Source of the DNA: Parvularcula sp039822105
GTDB lineage: Bacteria; Pseudomonadota; Alphaproteobacteria; Caulobacterales; Parvularculaceae
Direction of reading: 5' to 3'
Assembly: GCA_039822105.1 (NCBI GenBank)
Contig: JBCBMW010000005.1
Coordinates: forward strand, 141,288-205,287
Length of the DNA: 64,000 nt
The position numbers and the translations under genes were made by a program. Positions 1 through 8,880 of the stretch are shown here, one piece after another (position 1 is the first letter of the stretch; each line of letters starts with the position of its first letter). The notes beneath the pieces were generated by a model, which saw nothing but the letters and a program-made list of their open reading frames with translations, was not told where the DNA came from and searched no databases.

Positions 1-39
1 TCGTTGGAGAAAGGTCCTACCCCAGCTCAGCTTTCGCTT

Positions 40-1470
40 CTACAGGGCTCGGCGGGCCGCACGCTTCCGTTCGACAGATGATGGAATGTCGAGGCTTTGC
101 CGGTACTTAGCGATTGTGCGGCGCGCAATGGCGATATCCACCTTCGCGAGCTCCTCGACCAATTGATCATCAGACAGAGGTGATGTTGGCTCTTCATTGC
201 TGATCAGCTCTTTGATCAGATGACGAACGCTTTCTGCAGAGTACTCCTGCCCACCGTCCGAGGACGGAATAGCGGCAGTGAAGAAGTACTTCATTTCAAA
301 GACGCCGCGCGGGGTGTGCATGTATTTGTTCGTGGTCACACGGCTGACCGTGCTTTCATGCATCTCGATCGCTTCGGCAACGGTCTTGAGGTTCAAGGGC
401 CTTAAGTGACGGATACCATGGGCAAAGAACGCGTCTTGATAGCTAACGATGGCGCTCGAGACCTTGAGAATGGTCCGTGCACGTTGATCAAGAGAACGAA
501 CGAGCCAGTTGGCATCAGCAATCTGCGTTTGCAGGAACGATTTGCTATCATCGCTCTGCTTCTCGGCAGAAAGCTCCGTGTAGTAAGTTTCGTTGGCGAT
601 GACCCGCGGCAAGGTCTCACTGTTGAGCTCGACCTTCCATCCGCCATCGGCGCTTTCAGCAACATAGACGTCCGGCACGACAACATGCACTGGGTCTGAG
701 CCGTAGACGAGGCCAGGCTTAGGGTTGAGGCGCTTGATCGCGGCCACAGCGTGGCGCAGCTCCCCATCGTCCATGCCTGTCAGGCGCTTCAGTTCAGCGA
801 TCTTGTGGCTGCCGAGAAGTGCGAGGTTATCAAGGAACGCTTCCATCTGGCTCGAAAGCTCACCCTGATCCTCAAGCTGGATGCTCAAACACTCCGCAAG
901 CGAACGAGCGCCAACACCAGCAGGCTCGAAACTCTGAATGATGCGGAGGACGACCTCCACGTCAGCTTCTGTGCACCCAAGGCGCGTCGCGACGGTGTCG
1001 AGCGGCGTCTGCAGATAACCGCTGTCCTCGATCAAATCGATCAGATAACGACCGATGCCCAGTTGGATTTGATCACGTGTACTGATGAGAAGTTGCTCTT
1101 CGAGCACTTCGCGCAAGGTGACAGCCTCACTGATGTTGGCTGCCGCATCGAAGTCTTCGCCGCCGCCCATCTGGGTCGCGACCTCTTTGATCCGCTCTTT
1201 AGGTGCAGGCGGGCCGTCATCGCTGCCGTCGACAGGGCGTTCAGGAAGCGCATCCGCTTCACCCTCGGAGGCAGGAGCCTCCGGCGCAGCGGAAGCCTCA
1301 CCTTCGGAGGTTTCGCCGCGCTCAAGAAACGGGTTCTCGAGGAGCTTTTCCTCGACATAGGCCGCAAGTTCGAGATTGGAGAGCTGCAGCAGCTTAATCG
1401 CCTGCTGCAGTTGCGGCGTCATCGTCAGCTGCTGGCTTTGCCGTGCCTCAAGCCGGCCGGTCATGCTCAT
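40..1470 (-). CDS. rpoN: RNA polymerase sigma-54 factor RpoN
   Basis: Alternative sigma factor that directs core RNA polymerase to -24/-12 promoters and needs AAA+ activators to open them. The 476 residues have the expected three parts: a Gln/Leu-rich activator-interacting N-terminus (QLTMTPQLQQAIKLLQLSNL, about residues 15-35), an acidic linker rich in Glu and Ala (about 50-100), and a C-terminal core- and DNA-binding part ending in the RpoN box (ARRTIAKYRQ, about 453-462). Length is normal for the family. It is the last gene of a minus-strand run downstream of lptB, a conserved alphaproteobacterial arrangement; hpf often follows but would lie outside this window. The start could be residue 1 or 3 (both Met). 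Confidence 0.97.
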   Translation of the reverse strand: MSMTGRLEARQSQQLTMTPQLQQAIKLLQLSNLELAAYVEEKLLENPFLERGETSEGEASAAPEAPASEGEADALPERPVDGSDDGPPAPKERIKEVATQMGGGEDFDAAANISEAVTLREVLEEQLLISTRDQIQLGIGRYLIDLIEDSGYLQTPLDTVATRLGCTEADVEVVLRIIQSFEPAGVGARSLAECLSIQLEDQGELSSQMEAFLDNLALLGSHKIAELKRLTGMDDGELRHAVAAIKRLNPKPGLVYGSDPVHVVVPDVYVAESADGGWKVELNSETLPRVIANETYYTELSAEKQSDDSKSFLQTQIADANWLVRSLDQRARTILKVSSAIVSYQDAFFAHGIRHLRPLNLKTVAEAIEMHESTVSRVTTNKYMHTPRGVFEMKYFFTAAIPSSDGGQEYSAESVRHLIKELISNEEPTSPLSDDQLVEELAKVDIAIARRTIAKYRQSLDIPSSVERKRAARRAL

Positions 1471-1537
1471 GCGCTAAGATCCCATCCAACGTTCGCGGGC
1501 GGCCTTGATCGGCACCCCCATCCCGCGAGGTCAGACG

Positions 1538-2314
1538 TTACGGACCATACGTTTCGCCTAAGTATACACGGCGAACATCTTCGTTAGTGACCACACCTTC
1601 TGCGCTACCCTCAAAGAGGACTTCGCCTTGGTGGATGACGCTCGCCCGATCGATAATATCCAGTGTATCCCGGACGTTATGGTCGGTGATGAGGACACCA
1701 AGGCCGCGGTCTTTGAGCTGTGAGACAAGCTCCTTGATGTCGGCGATGGCAAGGGGATCGATCCCGGCAAAAGGCTCGTCGAGCAGCATGAAATCTGGGC
1801 TCGTGGCCAGCGCCCGCGCGATTTCGAGCCTCCGGCGCTCACCACCTGAGAGGGCTGTGGCCATCGAGGCGCGCACATGGGTGATCGAGAATTCTTGCAA
1901 GAGGTCTTCGACGACCTCCCGCCGTTTGTGCTTGTCCGGCCAAGCCAGCTCAGCGACGGCTTCGATGTTTTGCTCGACAGTGAGACCGCGGAAAATCGAG
2001 GCTTCTTGCGGCAAATAACCAAGTCCCAGCCGCGCGCGTTGATACATCGGCAGCGCCGTGACGTCGTAGCCATCGATGGTGATCGATCCGCCATCCGCCG
2101 GAACCAGCCCCATCACCATATAAAAACAGGTGGTCTTGCCCGCGCCGTTGGGACCCAAGAGGCCCACCACTTCACCCCGGTTCACCCGGAAATTGACGTG
2201 GTTCACCACCCGGCGACGGCGATAAGATTTTTGGAGGTTCTCCGCCACGAGGCCGAGATTTTGGTTGGGCACCTTGGTGGCCTCACCGGTGTTGGCTGCG
2301 ACGCTGCCTTCCAT
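1538..2314 (-). CDS. lptB: LPS export ABC transporter ATP-binding protein LptB
   Basis: Cytoplasmic ATPase of the LptB2FG complex that extracts lipopolysaccharide from the inner membrane and pushes it onto the LptC/LptA bridge. Walker A GPNGAGKTT (about residues 54-62), signature LSGGERRR, Walker B DFMLLDEPFAGIDP and the switch His in ITDHNVRDT are all present. 258 residues; about 15 residues at the N-terminus precede the usual LptB start, so a later start is possible. The start codon overlaps the lptA stop by one base (TGATG), which points to translational coupling. lptF and lptG are not in this window. Confidence 0.96.
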   Translation of the reverse strand: MEGSVAANTGEATKVPNQNLGLVAENLQKSYRRRRVVNHVNFRVNRGEVVGLLGPNGAGKTTCFYMVMGLVPADGGSITIDGYDVTALPMYQRARLGLGYLPQEASIFRGLTVEQNIEAVAELAWPDKHKRREVVEDLLQEFSITHVRASMATALSGGERRRLEIARALATSPDFMLLDEPFAGIDPLAIADIKELVSQLKDRGLGVLITDHNVRDTLDIIDRASVIHQGEVLFEGSAEGVVTNEDVRRVYLGETYGP

Positions 2315-2799
2315 CAGCTGGCGTCCTGCCCCGCAAAGAGGCCGCGCACACGGCCCCCCGGCTCGGTCGACATCACCATGGCGCCGGTGATGGTGTTGTA
2401 GGTGAGCTTATCGGCGGTCGCGACCTGGGGGCCCTGGAGCACCACGACACTGCCAGTGACAGTCAGTTGGTTGCCGCCCGCTTCAAAAAAGGCGTGATCA
2501 CCGGCCAGAGCATCGCCCTGGACATTGGCGTAGCGCACACTGCCCATCGCTTCGATGCTTTCAATCTCACCCGTCTCCGCTGAGAGCTTGATGATCATCT
2601 CATCAGCAGTCAGCACCACGCCGGGTTGGGAGACGCGTACATCGCCCTCGCCGATCCAGGTGAGGCCGGCATCTTTGCGCTCCACACGCGCGGCATCGAT
2701 TTCGGATGGCTTTTCGGAATCAAACCCAACGCCGCCTTGGGCCCAGGCGTGGCTCCAGCTGAGTGCCAGCACCAAGAAAAGACGGACAGCAACGCCCAC
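2314..2799 (-). CDS. lptA: LPS transport periplasmic protein LptA (OstA-like)
   Basis: Periplasmic beta-jellyroll protein that forms the bridge carrying LPS from LptC to the outer-membrane LptD. A clear Sec signal peptide (MGVAVRLFLVLALSWSHAWA, cleavage near residue 21) precedes an OstA-type domain with the typical pattern of short beta strands (VRVSQPGVVLTADEMIIKLS, VTGSVVVLQGPQVATADKLT). 161 residues, normal for the family. It sits between lptC (6 bases upstream) and lptB (1-base overlap), so the three are certainly one transcription unit. Confidence 0.9.
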   Translation of the reverse strand: MGVAVRLFLVLALSWSHAWAQGGVGFDSEKPSEIDAARVERKDAGLTWIGEGDVRVSQPGVVLTADEMIIKLSAETGEIESIEAMGSVRYANVQGDALAGDHAFFEAGGNQLTVTGSVVVLQGPQVATADKLTYNTITGAMVMSTEPGGRVRGLFAGQDAS

Positions 2800-2805
2800 C
2801 AGCCC

Positions 2806-3477
2806 TTACTCCTTTATCCCCGCCGATACCTTTGGCTCGAGGCGGATCTTCACGTCCCCTTCGAGCACCAACCGATCTTCGGTTTGGTACACCGTGGCCT
2901 TATCAGCGCGCAGGGTTCCTGTCTCGCCCGCTCCGTTCACCTCTGACGAAGACGTGACGATTTGGCTGTCGAGATCGACCTCAGCGGCGTCGGTGGTGAG
3001 GATAAACACCTCCCCGCTTTCGCTTTGTTGCTCGAGCTCAACATCCCGGGTGAGGTTCATGCGCCGAGCGGCGCGGTCATAAATGCCATCAAGGGAGCGC
3101 ACGAGCACGGTGTCGCCCGACTGGCTGAGCCGCCGCGCCTCCGGCTTATCAAGGCCAATGAGATCTGGATCAGAGGCTGCGCGGGTGGCGGAGGTCGCCG
3201 CAACCTCAAACGGTTGACCATCGAGGTCCTCACCAAAATAGCGCGGCCGCGCGAGGCTTGCCTGGCCATCGGTGACGTCAAAGGTCGAGAATTGCAGCAA
3301 GAACGCGCGATCGACCCGCGGCGGGGTCGCGCTCAACGCGAAGGTCATGAAAAGCCCCGCGGCCAATGCCGGCACGGCCAAGCGCAGGTTTCGCACCCGC
3401 AAGCTGTGGCGTGTGACACGCTGTGCCGCGGTGTAGCCAGCCTCCCCAGACAACGGACGAACCATAGGCTTGCGCAC
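2806..3477 (-). CDS. lptC: LPS export protein LptC
   Basis: Bitopic inner-membrane protein that receives LPS from LptB2FG and passes it to LptA. One N-terminal transmembrane helix (about residues 33-52, LAVPALAAGLFMTFALSATP) is followed by a periplasmic OstA-like domain with paired strands (MNLTRDVELEQQSESGEVFI; LVLEGDVKIRLEPK). The call rests on topology, on the LptC-like repeats and on position directly upstream of lptA and lptB; LptC sequences are poorly conserved. The start may be Met1 or Met5. Confidence 0.85.
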   Translation of the reverse strand: MRKPMVRPLSGEAGYTAAQRVTRHSLRVRNLRLAVPALAAGLFMTFALSATPPRVDRAFLLQFSTFDVTDGQASLARPRYFGEDLDGQPFEVAATSATRAASDPDLIGLDKPEARRLSQSGDTVLVRSLDGIYDRAARRMNLTRDVELEQQSESGEVFILTTDAAEVDLDSQIVTSSSEVNGAGETGTLRADKATVYQTEDRLVLEGDVKIRLEPKVSAGIKE

Positions 3478-3581
3478 GGAGGCTCCTGTTTATTGATGTT
3501 ATAATGCCCTAATTAGGCACAGTGGCACGTGTAACAAGGCGATAAAAGACGTGATCTATGGCCAGCGCGTTAAATTCTCCG

Positions 3582-4208
3582 TCAACTATGCGCAAAAATG
3601 TCCGTATCCGGCCAGCCCATCAGATCGAGCGACGCCCTGTAGGGCAAAAAGTCAAAACATTTCATAGCGATATCGGAGCGCCCCTCACGCGCTAGACGTT
3701 CGTCTAACCACAGCTTTGCATCGTGCAAATGAAGGACATCCGAGGCGGCATAGCTCTTCTGCGCGTCCGACAGCGTCTCCGCACCCCAGTCCGAGGACTG
3801 CTGCTGCTTCGAGAGATCAACGCCCAGCGATTCTTTCAAAAGATCCTTGAGGCCGTGCCGGTCGGTATAGGTGCGGGTCAGCTTGGACGCGATTTTGGTG
3901 CAGTAAAGCGGTGTGGTTTCGGTGCCGAGCCACTTTTGGAACATCGCGATATCAAAGCGCGCATAGTGGAAGATCTTGGTGACTGAAGGATCGCGCAGCA
4001 GCGAGGAAAGCCGAGGCGCTTCAAAAGTCGACCGGTCGATCTGCACCAAATGCGCGTCGCCATGCCCAAGGCTCAACTGGACAACGCAAAGCGCATCACG
4101 ATGAGGGTTGAGGCCGAGGGTTTCGCTATCAACCGCCACGCAGGCATCGCGCGCGCCGCTCCAGTCGAAGTCGTCGGGCAGGTCGCCCTTATGCAGCTTG
4201 ATCGACAT
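3582..4208 (-). CDS. rnd: Ribonuclease D family 3'-5' exonuclease
   Basis: DEDD-family 3'-5' exoribonuclease, of the short type (about 208 residues) lacking the HRDC domains of E. coli RNase D. Exo I: VAVDSETLGLNPHRD; Exo II: KIFHYARFDIAMFQ; Exo III: YAASDVLHLHDAKLWL, giving the four acidic metal ligands and the DEDDy tyrosine. I chose MSIKLHKGDL as the start because an 11-residue longer version would begin inside the upstream UbiB-like gene; the two genes are then 29 bases apart and probably co-transcribed. Short RNase D proteins are common in alphaproteobacteria and act in tRNA or rRNA 3' trimming (family knowledge). Confidence 0.9.
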   Translation of the reverse strand: MSIKLHKGDLPDDFDWSGARDACVAVDSETLGLNPHRDALCVVQLSLGHGDAHLVQIDRSTFEAPRLSSLLRDPSVTKIFHYARFDIAMFQKWLGTETTPLYCTKIASKLTRTYTDRHGLKDLLKESLGVDLSKQQQSSDWGAETLSDAQKSYAASDVLHLHDAKLWLDERLAREGRSDIAMKCFDFLPYRASLDLMGWPDTDIFAHS

Positions 4209-4237
4209 CAGCTCTCCACAACAAAGCGGAAGCCCAT

Positions 4238-5575
4238 TCACCCTCTGCCGCTTGGGGTCAAGTGCGGCTCGATCATCGAGCGCATGTCGACCCGGGCGCG
4301 AAGACGCGTCGCGAGAAGATACGTGCCGCCGAACTTGCGGTGGAGGAACACCATCACCGGGCTCGGCACATGGGCAAAGTCATCATCCCGCAAGGTCATC
4401 CCGAGCTCCCGCATGCGGATCGCCAAATCCGACTCGGTGAAGTCATAGGGGCCCTCATGAACGAGCGGTTCCATCGATAGGGTGAAAAGTTCCGCAAGCG
4501 TCTCTTCATGCCTGCTGCCAGCGTTATCACCGACAAGCCCCATCACCGTGGCGGCCTCGCGCACAGCTTCCCAATCGTCATCGAAACCAGCTTGGATCAG
4601 CTTGCGGTAGCCATCGGTGATGTGCGCTGGCACCTCACGCGTGGCGCCAAAGTCCAGAAGGACGATCCGTCCACTGTCGGTCTGGTAGAAATAGTTGCCA
4701 AAGTTGGGGTCTGTCTGCATCAGACCAAACTCAAACACTTCCCGCACCACAAGCTGCATCAGAAGTGAGACGACGCGGTCACGCTCCTCCTGCGGAGCAT
4801 CGATCAAACTCTCGATCGGCTGTCCACGGACGAGCGACATGGCCAAGGTGTCCTTGGTCGAGAACTCATCACAGACCTGGGGCAGAACAAAGTCGTCCGA
4901 ACCTGCGAGCAACTCACCAAAACGCTTAAGATACTTCGCCTCGCGCTCATAGTCCGCCTCCTGATGAAGCTGGACTTTCGCTTCTTCGAGGAGCGGCTTG
5001 ACATCCATGCCCTTGGGCACGAGGCCAGAGACATTGAGGATCGACATCACATTGTCGATGTCGCTGTCGATGCTTTCGCGCACACCCGGATACTGAATCT
5101 TGATCGCAAGCTCTTGCCGGTCTTTCGTCTGGGCACGGTGGACCTGGCCGATCGATGCCGCCGCCATGGGGCGAACATCGAAACGCCCGAAACGGCGAAG
5201 CCAGCCCTCACCCCATGCTTTATCGAGCACCTGGCGCAACTGCTTCGCTGGCATCATATCGCCCGCGCTGCGCAGGCGCGCGAACACTTCGGTGAACTCT
5301 TTGGGGATCGCCTGCTCGTCCGCCATGGAGAGAAGCTGGCCGATCTTCATCGCCGCACCGCGCAGGCGCGAAAGCTGATCCGCCACCTTGGCAGCATTCT
5401 TCGGTGTCAGGAGGAGATCCTCCATCGACGGCCGCTCGCCCTTGGCCACGCGGCGCGCGCCATCCACCAGGACACTGCCTGCGATCGATGTGGTCATCCC
5501 CCCGAACCGGGCCATGCGCCCGAGCCGTCCGCTCGGTACCGCCGTGCCGCGAAAGTCACCCTCGTCCTCAGCCAT
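4238..5575 (-). CDS. ABC1/UbiB/AarF family atypical kinase
   Basis: Member of the ADCK/UbiB protein-kinase-like family implicated in coenzyme Q biosynthesis and lipid handling. Family signatures are visible: the KxGQ motif (RGAAMKIGQLLSM, about residues 90-102), the Ala-rich nucleotide loop AAASIGQVH, the lysine in LAIKIQYPG, the QTDPNFGNY catalytic loop and the metal-binding LLDFGATRE. 445 residues, without the C-terminal membrane helices of proteobacterial UbiB, so it is closer to the short ABC1/COQ8 type. It heads the minus-strand run leading into rnd and lpt genes. A COQ4-like gene lies at 12974-13783, so both could serve quinone metabolism (inference). Confidence 0.9.
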   Translation of the reverse strand: MAEDEGDFRGTAVPSGRLGRMARFGGMTTSIAGSVLVDGARRVAKGERPSMEDLLLTPKNAAKVADQLSRLRGAAMKIGQLLSMADEQAIPKEFTEVFARLRSAGDMMPAKQLRQVLDKAWGEGWLRRFGRFDVRPMAAASIGQVHRAQTKDRQELAIKIQYPGVRESIDSDIDNVMSILNVSGLVPKGMDVKPLLEEAKVQLHQEADYEREAKYLKRFGELLAGSDDFVLPQVCDEFSTKDTLAMSLVRGQPIESLIDAPQEERDRVVSLLMQLVVREVFEFGLMQTDPNFGNYFYQTDSGRIVLLDFGATREVPAHITDGYRKLIQAGFDDDWEAVREAATVMGLVGDNAGSRHEETLAELFTLSMEPLVHEGPYDFTESDLAIRMRELGMTLRDDDFAHVPSPVMVFLHRKFGGTYLLATRLRARVDMRSMIEPHLTPSGRG

Positions 5576-5676
5576 CGCCCGTCCGTCGCTGCGTCCTCGT
5601 TAGATAGGGGCAGCAGCAGCCCCGCCCAATGGGACAGAACCACTCGCCACTGGGCGCCAAAAGGGGTCGCTCGCCC

Positions 5677-6606
5677 TCATTCGGCGAGCGAGAGTTCAGG
5701 CAGGCGATCGAACAGCGCCGCGGGTGGTTGCCGTTGTGCAGCCTCGGTCAGCTGCTGAAGGTGATGAGCCCTGGTCGTCGCGGCGACCGCACCGTCAACA
5801 AAGGGCTGAGCCAGGACATAAGAAAGCGCGAGTTCAGCCGCCGTCCATCCGGGCGTGTCGTGAAGAAAATCCATTTCCGGCGCACGCGCGCGGGAAAGCT
5901 CGGCCCTGTTCTTGATCACCGCCCGCGCAATCGTCCACAGATCCGCCAGCGACGAGGGCCGAAAGAAGCCCCGGTTGTAGAGCCCTTGGGCGAGAGGCGC
6001 GATCGCAACCGTGGCAAAGCCAGCGCCCTTGGCTCTTTGAAATATGTCCGCATGCTCTTGCTTGAGGATGTTGAAGACACCCATCACGACACTGAAGACC
6101 TGGTCGTCCGGCTCAAACCCGTCAAGCGCACAAGCAAAGGCACGTTGTTCCCCGCAGATCCCCGCGCGATCAATCTTACCCTCTTGCTGCAATTGCTGAA
6201 GCACCGGCGCGGATCTCTTCATTTCGTCCGGGGTCGGCCCATGAAGGTAAAGAAGGTCGACACGGTCGCGACAGAGGCGCGTGAGACTTGTCTCCACATC
6301 GCCGCGGATGCCCTCCTCGCTAAAGTCCGTATAGTGTCGCCCCCGACGATCTTGCCGCGTACCCGTCTTGGTGCTGATAAACCAATCCTTGCTATCAGGC
6401 GTACGCCGCATAATGCGTCCGAGCCGCTCTTCCGCAACACCGCGAGCGTAGAACACCCCGGTGTCGAAATGAGCAATCCCATGCTCAGCCGCGCCAAGCA
6501 CCAATCGATGCGCCTCGCGCTCCGAAAACCAAGGCATCCCCCAGGCGCCAGCGCAGCCATATCCCAGGCGCAAGGAGGATCCAAACAGGTCACGGCGGGT
6601 GGTCAT
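5677..6606 (-). CDS. Aldo/keto reductase
   Basis: NAD(P)H-dependent (beta/alpha)8-barrel oxidoreductase. The catalytic tetrad is recognisable: Asp and Tyr in HFDTGVFYARG (about residues 47-57), Lys in STKTG and His in LYLHGP. 309 residues is normal. The N-terminal MTTRRDLFG resembles the start of a twin-arginine leader, but the hydrophobic stretch that should follow is missing and the barrel begins at once (LRLGYGCAGAWGMPW). The substrate cannot be told. It stands alone between the UbiB-like gene and tRNA-Arg. Confidence 0.88.
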   Translation of the reverse strand: MTTRRDLFGSSLRLGYGCAGAWGMPWFSEREAHRLVLGAAEHGIAHFDTGVFYARGVAEERLGRIMRRTPDSKDWFISTKTGTRQDRRGRHYTDFSEEGIRGDVETSLTRLCRDRVDLLYLHGPTPDEMKRSAPVLQQLQQEGKIDRAGICGEQRAFACALDGFEPDDQVFSVVMGVFNILKQEHADIFQRAKGAGFATVAIAPLAQGLYNRGFFRPSSLADLWTIARAVIKNRAELSRARAPEMDFLHDTPGWTAAELALSYVLAQPFVDGAVAATTRAHHLQQLTEAAQRQPPAALFDRLPELSLAE

Positions 6607-6636
6607 AGTCGCGCGCTAGCATGGTTTAAGGGAGAA

Positions 6637-6713
6637 TGGCGCACCCATGAGGATTCGAACCTCAGACCTCTGCCTTCGGAGGGCAGCGCTCTATCCAGCT
6701 GAGCTATGGGTGC
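6637..6713 (-). tRNA. tRNA-Arg (anticodon CCG)
   Basis: The complement folds as a complete 77-nt cloverleaf: acceptor stem GCACCCA paired with TGGGTGC, D-arm around AGCTCAGCTGGATAGAGC, anticodon arm CTGCC-CTCCGAA-GGCAG with CCG at positions 34-36 (reads CGG, Arg), T-arm ending in GGTTCGAATCC, discriminator G and an encoded CCA. No intron or mismatch seen. No integrase or duplicated 3' end lies next to it, so it is not an occupied attachment site here. Confidence 0.97.
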
Positions 6714-6776
6714 TTTGAAGCGCCGGTATGGGACCCTTGGGGGCGGATTGGCAAGAGGAAGCTTTCCGCGCGCCGC

Positions 6777-7499
6777 CTACTCGATCGGATTCATGATCCG
6801 GCCAGGATAGATCGCCTCGGCGCGGACAAAGGTGTCGACCACCCGGGCCGTCTCTTCGAAACTGATCACATGGGGATGCTTGGGCGCGATGGGCTTCTCG
6901 TCACCGAACTGCGGCGCGGTGGCCCAGAGGCTTTGCATGTTAAGCCCATTGGCCGAAAGATCATCAGCGGCTGGCGGCTTTTGAAGCTCGCCCGTGGACG
7001 CGGCGAGATGCTCGCTGAACAGTGCAGCCGTCTCGAGGAACAGACGGATCGTCACCGCGACGTTGCCCCGGGGCATGCCGAAATCCGCCACCTCATAGCG
7101 AGAGAGATAGGCAACATCATCGCCATTCAGACCGGCGGACACAAAGGCGTAGCGGTAGTTGAAAGCCGCCACGGTGCGGTGATCGACCTCGGTCTGGAAC
7201 AGCGTCACGAGATGCATGCCTCGGCAGCGCCCACGATCATCACAGGCCATCGGCGTGATCTGAAACTGCATGCCGTCAGGCGCAGTCACCAGGAGCACAC
7301 GCTCCCCCGCCGGCAGGACGACACCGTCAAGCTCAAGCCCCATCTGCTGGACAACGGGGATCAACGCCTCCGCGTGGAGGCTCGTCAGCGGCGCAGAAGG
7401 GTTGCGGATTCCGCGGGACGTGCCAAGCGCGTTCGCTTGGGCACTTGCCTCCCCAATCATCAACATTGCGGCCCATGCCGCCCAGACGAGATTTTTCAT
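6777..7499 (-). CDS. Secreted YbjN-domain protein
   Basis: 240 residues beginning with a Sec signal peptide (MKNLVWAAWAAMLMIGEASA, cleavage near residue 21). The rest fits the YbjN fold, a chaperone-like domain with no enzymatic activity known: the section around FNYRYAFVSAGLNGDDVAYL followed by RGNVAVTIRLFLETAALFSEHL (about residues 120-170) is the characteristic part. Two closely spaced Cys (MACDDRGRCRG) could form a disulfide after export. The start codon lies 4 bases from the divergent rsmB start, so the signal-peptide codons double as the rsmB 5' region. Confidence 0.72.
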   Translation of the reverse strand: MKNLVWAAWAAMLMIGEASAQANALGTSRGIRNPSAPLTSLHAEALIPVVQQMGLELDGVVLPAGERVLLVTAPDGMQFQITPMACDDRGRCRGMHLVTLFQTEVDHRTVAAFNYRYAFVSAGLNGDDVAYLSRYEVADFGMPRGNVAVTIRLFLETAALFSEHLAASTGELQKPPAADDLSANGLNMQSLWATAPQFGDEKPIAPKHPHVISFEETARVVDTFVRAEAIYPGRIMNPIE

Positions 7500-7503
7500 T
7501 TTT

Positions 7504-8880
7504 ATGCCGCCGAACCCTAGACCTCAGAATGGTAGCGACGACTCAAAGGGGAGTAAACGCGCCGAACAGGACGAAGAGCGTCAGCCGCTCCCGCCGGGCA
7601 TCGCCTCGCGCAGCGCAGCGCTCGATCTTCTGAGGATGACAACCCGGGGAATGACGCTCGACCAGGCGCTTGATGAGTGCCGCTCTTTCAATGCTTTGGA
7701 GGGCAGCGACCGCGCATTCACGCGGGCTCTGGCCTCCACCACCCTCCGCCGCCGGGGGACGCTTGATGAGGTGATCGCCACCTATCTGCGGGAACCGCTG
7801 AAACCGAAACAGACCCATCTGCGCGATATCCTGCGGATCACCGCGGCGCAGCTCTGCCTGATGGGGACAGAGGCCCATGCCGCCGCGTGGTCTGCGGTTG
7901 AGCTGGCCAAGCTGCGGGTCGAGACCAAAGGCTATCAAGGTCTTGTGAACGCGGTGTCCCGGCGGCTGGCCGAGACGGGCGCAAAAAAGGCTGAAGGCGT
8001 CGAGCCGCGGGTGGATACGCCAGGCTGGCTATGGCGCAGCATGGCCCGCGCGCATGGGGCGAAGACCGCCGCCGCTATCGCTGAAGCGCACCGGAAGGAA
8101 GCGCCGCTGGATCTGACCGCCAAGGACCTCGAGACGATGTCGAAGGCCCTTGGGGAGACACCGTTTGAACGCATCGGGCCGCAAACGATCCGCATGGAAA
8201 GCACCCGCGTGCAGGAGCTGCCCGGCTTTGAGGAGGGTGATTTCTGGGTTCAGGACGTGGCCGCTACAATCCCAGCCGCCGTCCTCAAAGCCCATCCAGG
8301 AGAGCGGGTTTACGACCTGTGCGCCGCGCCCGGCGGGAAGACGATGCAGCTGGCCCTGACGGGGGCGGACGTTTTCGCCGCCGATCACAGTGGGCCGCGG
8401 CTTGAGCGCCTCCGCGAGAACCTCGAGCGGACCAAACTGTCGGCCGTCGTGCTCGAAGAAGACATTCTGAAATGGACCCCGCCGCAACAGGCGGATGCCA
8501 TCCTGCTCGACGCCCCCTGCAGTGCGACAGGGACGATTAGGCGGAACCCAGACCTTCTGTGGACGGCCCGGGAAACACAAGTGCCAGATCTCGTGCGCCT
8601 GCAAGCGCGTATGATCGATAAGGCGCTGGAGCTGCTCCGGCCTGGGGGGCGTCTTATCTACGCTGTTTGCTCGCTCCTCCGCGAGGAAGGCGAAGATCAG
8701 ATCAAGAAAGCGCTGGAGCGGCATGGGAACCTCTCGCGCGAGCCCATCACCGCTGACGAGGTCGCGGACCTGCCGGTGATCAACAAAGACGGAGACGTCC
8801 GCTCCCTGCCCCACCGCCTAGCGGACCAAGGCGGCATGGACGGCTTTTTCGTGGCGCGTCTCCTGAAAGCTGCTGATTAG
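7504..8880 (+). CDS. rsmB: 16S rRNA (cytosine-967-C5)-methyltransferase RsmB family
   Basis: SAM-dependent m5C rRNA methyltransferase. An N-terminal NusB-like RNA-binding domain (about residues 30-165) precedes the Rossmann methyltransferase domain: SAM loop YDLCAAPGGKTMQLA, motif IV LLDAPCSATGTIRRNP carrying one catalytic Cys, and motif VI IYAVCSLLREEGEDQ carrying the second Cys of the RsmB/Nop2 family. 458 residues from the only ATG before the NusB domain. No clear ribosome binding site precedes it, because the upstream bases encode the divergent YbjN-like protein. The stop overlaps the convergent protease stop by 4 bases. Confidence 0.92.
   Translation: MPPNPRPQNGSDDSKGSKRAEQDEERQPLPPGIASRSAALDLLRMTTRGMTLDQALDECRSFNALEGSDRAFTRALASTTLRRRGTLDEVIATYLREPLKPKQTHLRDILRITAAQLCLMGTEAHAAAWSAVELAKLRVETKGYQGLVNAVSRRLAETGAKKAEGVEPRVDTPGWLWRSMARAHGAKTAAAIAEAHRKEAPLDLTAKDLETMSKALGETPFERIGPQTIRMESTRVQELPGFEEGDFWVQDVAATIPAAVLKAHPGERVYDLCAAPGGKTMQLALTGADVFAADHSGPRLERLRENLERTKLSAVVLEEDILKWTPPQQADAILLDAPCSATGTIRRNPDLLWTARETQVPDLVRLQARMIDKALELLRPGGRLIYAVCSLLREEGEDQIKKALERHGNLSREPITADEVADLPVINKDGDVRSLPHRLADQGGMDGFFVARLLKAAD

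Noticed and set aside
6637..6713. tRNA-Arg as an integration site for a mobile element
   Set aside because: No integrase gene and no second copy of the tRNA 3' end was found on either side.
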